A stretch of DNA of 64,000 bases from Thalassotalea nanhaiensis (GTDB lineage Bacteria > Pseudomonadota > Gammaproteobacteria > Enterobacterales > Alteromonadaceae): the NCBI RefSeq assembly GCF_031583575.1, contig NZ_CP134146.1, positions 2,728,001 to 2,792,000 on the forward strand, read 5' to 3'. The notes beneath the pieces were generated by a model. That model had not been told where the DNA came from. It worked only from the letters and a program-made list of their open reading frames with translations, and made no database searches. This document shows, piece after piece, positions 60,823 to 64,000 of this stretch. Each line of letters begins with the position of its first letter. Position 1 is the stretch's first letter. Position numbers and translations under genes: made by a program.

Positions 60823-61515
60823 TTAGCTTATTGAATTAACCTCTGCCTCGGTTAAATAACGCCATTCACCTAAAGAAAGATCTGGGTCTAGTTCGATATC
60901 ACCTATCTGCTCTCGGTGTAAGCCAATCACTCGGTTACCAATTGCAGCAAACATTCTTTTTACTTGGTGGTATTTTCCTTCAGAAATCGTTAATAACGCT
61001 TCTTTTTCGCCTAATACCTCAAGTAAAGCTGGTTTTGTCAGCTTAGGTTCATTTTGTAATTGCACCCCTTCTGCAAAACGCTCTGCTGCATTTTCAGGAA
61101 TAGGCTTTGATAGTTGCACTCTATAGCGTTTATTACATTCTTTTTTTGGGGACGTAATTTTATGAGACCATTGACCGTCATCGGTAATTAAAACCAAACC
61201 TGTTGTATCCGCATCTAATCGGCCGGCAATATGTAAATCAAAAGCACGGTCGACTTCAACTAAATGCAAAACAGACGGGTAAAGCTCATCAACATTCGAG
61301 CAAATGCAGTCTGCGGGTTTATACAACATGATATAACGGGCAGCGGCAAACGTTAGTCTATTGCAGTTAAAGGTAACGACAGACTCTTCATACACTTGAA
61401 AACCAGGATCTTTAATAACCTCATCAGCCACTTTAACTGCGCCACGTTTCAAATATTTTTTTGCATCACTGCGCGATAATTCAGTACAACGACAAATATA
61501 CTTATCTAATCTCAT
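60823..61515 (-). CDS. rsuA: 16S rRNA pseudouridine(516) synthase RsuA
   Basis: RsuA makes pseudouridine 516 in 16S rRNA. An N-terminal S4 domain (MRLDKYICRCTELSRSDAKKYLKRGAVKV) precedes the catalytic domain with the AGRLDADTTGLVLITDDG motif (catalytic Asp101) and EGKYHQVKRMFAAIGNRV. The 230-residue length is standard for RsuA rather than the longer RluB/RluE types. It converges on the small membrane protein gene. Confidence 0.92.
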   Translation of the reverse strand: MRLDKYICRCTELSRSDAKKYLKRGAVKVADEVIKDPGFQVYEESVVTFNCNRLTFAAARYIMLYKPADCICSNVDELYPSVLHLVEVDRAFDLHIAGRLDADTTGLVLITDDGQWSHKITSPKKECNKRYRVQLSKPIPENAAERFAEGVQLQNEPKLTKPALLEVLGEKEALLTISEGKYHQVKRMFAAIGNRVIGLHREQIGDIELDPDLSLGEWRYLTEAEVNSIS

Positions 61516-61607
61516 GTTTAACTTTTTATTAATGATATTGGAAAAGGAGAAATAACAGAGTAAATACTTTCTATGGTAATTCTAAGTTAACTTATCCCTA
61601 AATTAAT

Positions 61608-61656
61608 AAAGGCAAGTTTATCACATACTTTATTAAGTATGGATAAACTTGCCTTT
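61608..61656 (-). terminator. Very long hairpin after the parA-RHH pair
   Basis: AAAGGCAAGTTTATC at 61608-61622 pairs perfectly with 61642-61656, and an inner CATACTT/AAGTATG stem continues it to a TATT loop, about 22 bp with one interruption. It lies 40 bases past the stop of the ribbon-helix-helix gene and before rsuA. It is a terminator candidate, unusually long for that. Confidence 0.7.
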
Positions 61657-61695
61657 CATAAAGAAATAAATATTTAGACTTAGCTTTACCTTAAA

Positions 61696-62061
61696 CTACT
61701 TCACTTTCGACAAAAGTAGTTTGTTAGGGTTGTCTTGAAAATAAAAGTTGTTCACTAAAATTCGCAATAACCGAGACTTTGGAATATTTGTTTTTATCGC
61801 TAACTCATTAAGCTGCTCAATAATATCTTCACTTAACGTGAACGTCGCATGTTTAAAGGGTTTATCTGATTGTGGCTCTGCTGCTGGTTCAATTGAATTA
61901 GCAATTTTTTGGCTAAGTAATTGCGTTTGCGCCTGAATATCTGCACTAACAATTTGCGGATCGCCAATTGAGTAGTTAGTCGAATCATCAATAAATTCAT
62001 CAACAGTAAAACTACGTTTGATTTTAGTTGATGATTGCTTTTTCAGATCAGCTAAACTCAT
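61696..62061 (-). CDS. ParG-like ribbon-helix-helix protein
   Basis: A 121-residue protein with a probably disordered, charged N-terminal half and a C-terminal ribbon-helix-helix (FKHATFTLSEDIIEQLNELAIKTNIPKSRLLRILVNNF, residues about 69-107). It overlaps the ParA-like gene by 14 bases. This order (ParA then a small RHH protein) is that of type Ib partition systems, where the RHH protein binds the centromere and stimulates the ATPase. Confidence 0.75.
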   Translation of the reverse strand: MSLADLKKQSSTKIKRSFTVDEFIDDSTNYSIGDPQIVSADIQAQTQLLSQKIANSIEPAAEPQSDKPFKHATFTLSEDIIEQLNELAIKTNIPKSRLLRILVNNFYFQDNPNKLLLSKVK

Positions 62062-62716
62062 AGCTAAGCTCCTGCTTAATTGACATCATTTCAGTTGCTA
62101 TACTTCTCACCTCATCAGCAGCCTTGCCGTTAGGCTCGGTTTCAAATACTGAGGTGCCTTTTTCTTCACTATCATCGTAAATGTTACGTGCATAGGTGAT
62201 TGAATCCAGTACATTGATACCATAAGATGCACAAACTTCTTTAGCTTCCATGATTCGAGGAGCTTGATTTGGCAACGATGGACACTGAGTAATTACAAAA
62301 GAGGCTATCATTTTAGGGTTAACCATTTTACAAGTACTGAGCATATCTTCCATATGTGGTGCTGTTTTAATATCGCGACGCTTAGGACGCATTGGAATAA
62401 GCACATGGTCAGCAACTGACATGGCAGCCCTAAGAGCTAGATTGTCCTGACCACCACAATCGACAATAACATAGTCGTAATGTTCATTTAAGCTGAGTAA
62501 GTCATTACGAATTTTACCGTATAATTGAATACAGTTTATTGTCGCTAGTTTGGGGTCGTTATTTCGAGCTTGGATCCAATCAGATGTTGTTCGCTGAGGA
62601 TCGCAGTCGGCAATTAATACACTGGCATTTTTTTCTTTGGCAAAAAATACGCCTATATTTTGAGCTAAACAGCTTTTACCGCTACCGCCCTTTTCTCCAC
62701 CTACCAATAATATCAT
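62048..62716 (-). CDS. ParA/MinD-like ATPase, short (type Ib-like)
   Basis: A 222-residue deviant Walker ATPase: EKGGSGKS at residues 8-15 with the signature lysine Lys9, DCDPQRTTSDW for the A' motif and YDYVIVDCGGQDN for Walker B. It lacks an N-terminal DNA-binding domain, as in ParF-like proteins. It is coupled to the RHH gene. Its presence on an apparently chromosomal stretch suggests an orphan positioning system or a relic of an integrated replicon. Confidence 0.85.
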   Translation of the reverse strand: MILLVGGEKGGSGKSCLAQNIGVFFAKEKNASVLIADCDPQRTTSDWIQARNNDPKLATINCIQLYGKIRNDLLSLNEHYDYVIVDCGGQDNLALRAAMSVADHVLIPMRPKRRDIKTAPHMEDMLSTCKMVNPKMIASFVITQCPSLPNQAPRIMEAKEVCASYGINVLDSITYARNIYDDSEEKGTSVFETEPNGKAADEVRSIATEMMSIKQELSYEFS

Positions 62717-62778
62717 TATTTATTTCCTTGGTTATTATTCTTATGTAAACGTAACAGTATTTCAGCACATGCTACATT

Positions 62779-63090
62779 TCATGCCATTTGAAAACCTAAA
62801 CTAAACTTACCGTTTTGCAACTCAATACACCTAACTACCTTAGCGGGTAAAAATCGGCTTTCGGGATGGTCAGCTTGAAATTTAAATTCGACTACAGTAT
62901 CAATTGCAATAGCAAAATCATGTTCGATACGTAATCCACCTTTAGAGAAGTCTTCACAAGAGCATTGTAATTTATGAGCTTGGCCATCACTGTCATGCCA
63001 AGAAATATCGACTAATTCACGCTCCATGTCTATGCGGAAATTTTGACGACGTTCAATGTTGTCTAGTTCATCTAAGTTAGTTTCATTCAT
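62779..63090 (-). CDS. PilZ domain protein
   Basis: A 103-residue single-domain PilZ protein with both c-di-GMP-binding signatures: RxxxR (Arg15-Arg19, RQNFR) and DxSxxG (Asp47-Gly52, DFSKGG). I chose the ATG at 63090 with AAGGGAA upstream; an in-frame start at 63204 would add 38 unrelated residues. It is 63 bases upstream of the ParA-like gene in the same direction, so the three may share a transcript. Confidence 0.85.
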   Translation of the reverse strand: MNETNLDELDNIERRQNFRIDMERELVDISWHDSDGQAHKLQCSCEDFSKGGLRIEHDFAIAIDTVVEFKFQADHPESRFLPAKVVRCIELQNGKFSLGFQMA

Positions 63091-63261
63091 TATTATTTTG
63101 TTCCCTTGAAATAAGGCAAGCCCCTCTATGCCAAAGACGGAATTTAGCGGGCTTACTTTCAACTTGATATATCCAATATAACAACAAATATCAAAAAAAT
63201 ACAAATTTAGTGCAATTATAATGTTAAATTAAAAAACAAAATAAAGTAAAAGGAAGCAGAT

Positions 63262-63792
63262 ATGCTTTACCAAATTTCAAATAAAAAGCCTACTATCAAA
63301 GGCGATCACTTTATCGCGCCAACAGCTGTTTTAATTGGTGACGTGGTGTTAGAAAACAATGCCAGCATTTGGTTTAATGTCATTATACGAGCTGATAACG
63401 ACACCATAACTATTGGGGAAAACTCAAATATCCAAGATGGTAGCATTTTGCATGTCGATACTGATGTCCCGCTTACTGTTGGTCGAAATGTAACTGTTGG
63501 TCATAAAGTTATGTTACATGGTTGCACAATTGGCGATGGCAGTTTAATTGGCATGAACGCAGTAGTACTAAATGGCGCTAACATTGGTAAAGAGTGCCTC
63601 ATAGGGGCAAACACGTTAGTACCCGAAAATATGCAAGTACCAGATGGTTCAATGGTGCTAGGTAGCCCTGGAAAAATAGTAAAGCAGCTTTCTGATGAGC
63701 ACCGCCAAATGATAGCCTATGGGGCTGAACATTATGTTGAAAACGGCAAACGTTACAACGAAACAGGGAAAGTAATCACTAACAGTGATTAA
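63262..63792 (+). CDS. Gamma-class carbonic anhydrase family protein (YrdA-like)
   Basis: A 176-residue left-handed beta-helix protein with the family motifs GDVVLENNASIWFNVIIRADNDTITIGENSNIQDGSILHVD and VGHKVMLHGCTIGDGSLIGMNAVVLNGA. Zinc-ligand histidines are visible in ILHVD, VGHKV and MLHGC. It resembles the YrdA/PaaY branch; whether it has carbonic anhydrase activity is not evident. It has its own promoter region opposite the PilZ gene. Confidence 0.92.
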   Translation: MLYQISNKKPTIKGDHFIAPTAVLIGDVVLENNASIWFNVIIRADNDTITIGENSNIQDGSILHVDTDVPLTVGRNVTVGHKVMLHGCTIGDGSLIGMNAVVLNGANIGKECLIGANTLVPENMQVPDGSMVLGSPGKIVKQLSDEHRQMIAYGAEHYVENGKRYNETGKVITNSD

Positions 63793-63807
63793 CTCCCTGT
63801 GCTCTGG

Positions 63808-64000
63808 TTACTTTGTGGCGCAAACAAAGGCTAAATAGACCGAATTTTCAGACATCACCATTCGAGTGATGTCGCCTTTACAATTGCTTGAGAAATCCAA
63901 AAACGGTTGCCACTTACCTTCTTCATCGAGTTCATTTTTCATTACGATTGCTTTATCAGCCGATAATAACGCGCCACTTTGATGCCAAGCATAATACATA
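63808..64000 (-). CDS. C-terminal fragment of an unrecognised protein (runs off the window)
   Basis: At least 63 residues (ending SVYLAFVCATK) form an open frame to the window edge. The strand-rich text (ALLSADKAIVMKNELDEEGKWQPFLDFSS) would fit the last blade of a beta-propeller, but no family is recognised. The frame probably continues beyond 64000. Confidence 0.55.
   Translation of the reverse strand, partial: MYYAWHQSGALLSADKAIVMKNELDEEGKWQPFLDFSSNCKGDITRMVMSENSVYLAFVCATK

Noticed and set aside
1-64000. CRISPR arrays, tRNA or rRNA genes, prophage genes
   Set aside because: No regularly spaced repeats, no cloverleaf or rRNA-like sequence and no phage structural genes were seen by eye; small tRNA-like folds could be missed without a search tool.

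Overview
The window is a contiguous piece of a low-GC gammaproteobacterial chromosome. Protein sequences and gene order point to the Alteromonadales, most like Colwelliaceae (Colwellia/Thalassotalea); this is inferred from family resemblance only. No rRNA, tRNA or CRISPR array was seen.

Region 1 (1-5.5 kb, all minus): start of a probable kdsA, a DUF819 membrane protein, sirB1 and sirB2, then sstT and tilS. Region 2 (5.8-25.4 kb, all minus) is the classic envelope and translation cluster, read from right to left: rpsB-tsf-pyrH-frr-uppS-cdsA-dxr-rseP-bamA-skp-lpxD-fabZ-lpxA-lpxB-rnhB-dnaE-accA. It joins translation factors, isoprenoid and undecaprenyl-phosphate synthesis, outer-membrane protein assembly, lipid A synthesis and fatty-acid initiation. 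Region 3 (25.8-30.5 kb, plus) is map-glnD-dapD, divergent from rpsB as in Escherichia coli. Region 4 (30.5-33.1 kb) is a small accessory patch: two small exported proteins, an exported methyltransferase-like protein and a GNAT acetyltransferase. Region 5 (33.2-39.4 kb, minus) is comEC-msbA-lpxK-ycaR-kdsB, for lipid A and Kdo export and synthesis plus DNA uptake. Region 6 (39.5-51.3 kb) holds a DUF2062 protein, an S9 peptidase, lolC-lolD-lolE, mfd, csiV, a DUF1244 protein and an isochorismatase-family hydrolase.

Region 7 (51.3-60.8 kb) is an accessory island. It contains tandem non-coding repeats, a complete IS110-family element, and a run of unrecognised, mostly exported small proteins separated by recurrent short sequence modules. 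Region 8 (60.8-64 kb) holds rsuA, a ParA-like ATPase with a ribbon-helix-helix partner, a PilZ protein, a gamma-class carbonic anhydrase-like protein and a partial gene.

The most interesting item is the IS110 element. Its 5' non-coding end folds, by hand, into a three-stem-loop RNA of about 190 nt with the layout of a bridge RNA. Its presumptive guides match the element's own right end, its left end and both genomic flanks, with a CT core. This fixes the element ends at about 52571 and 54059. The island around it, with modular gene boundaries, is the second item worth attention.
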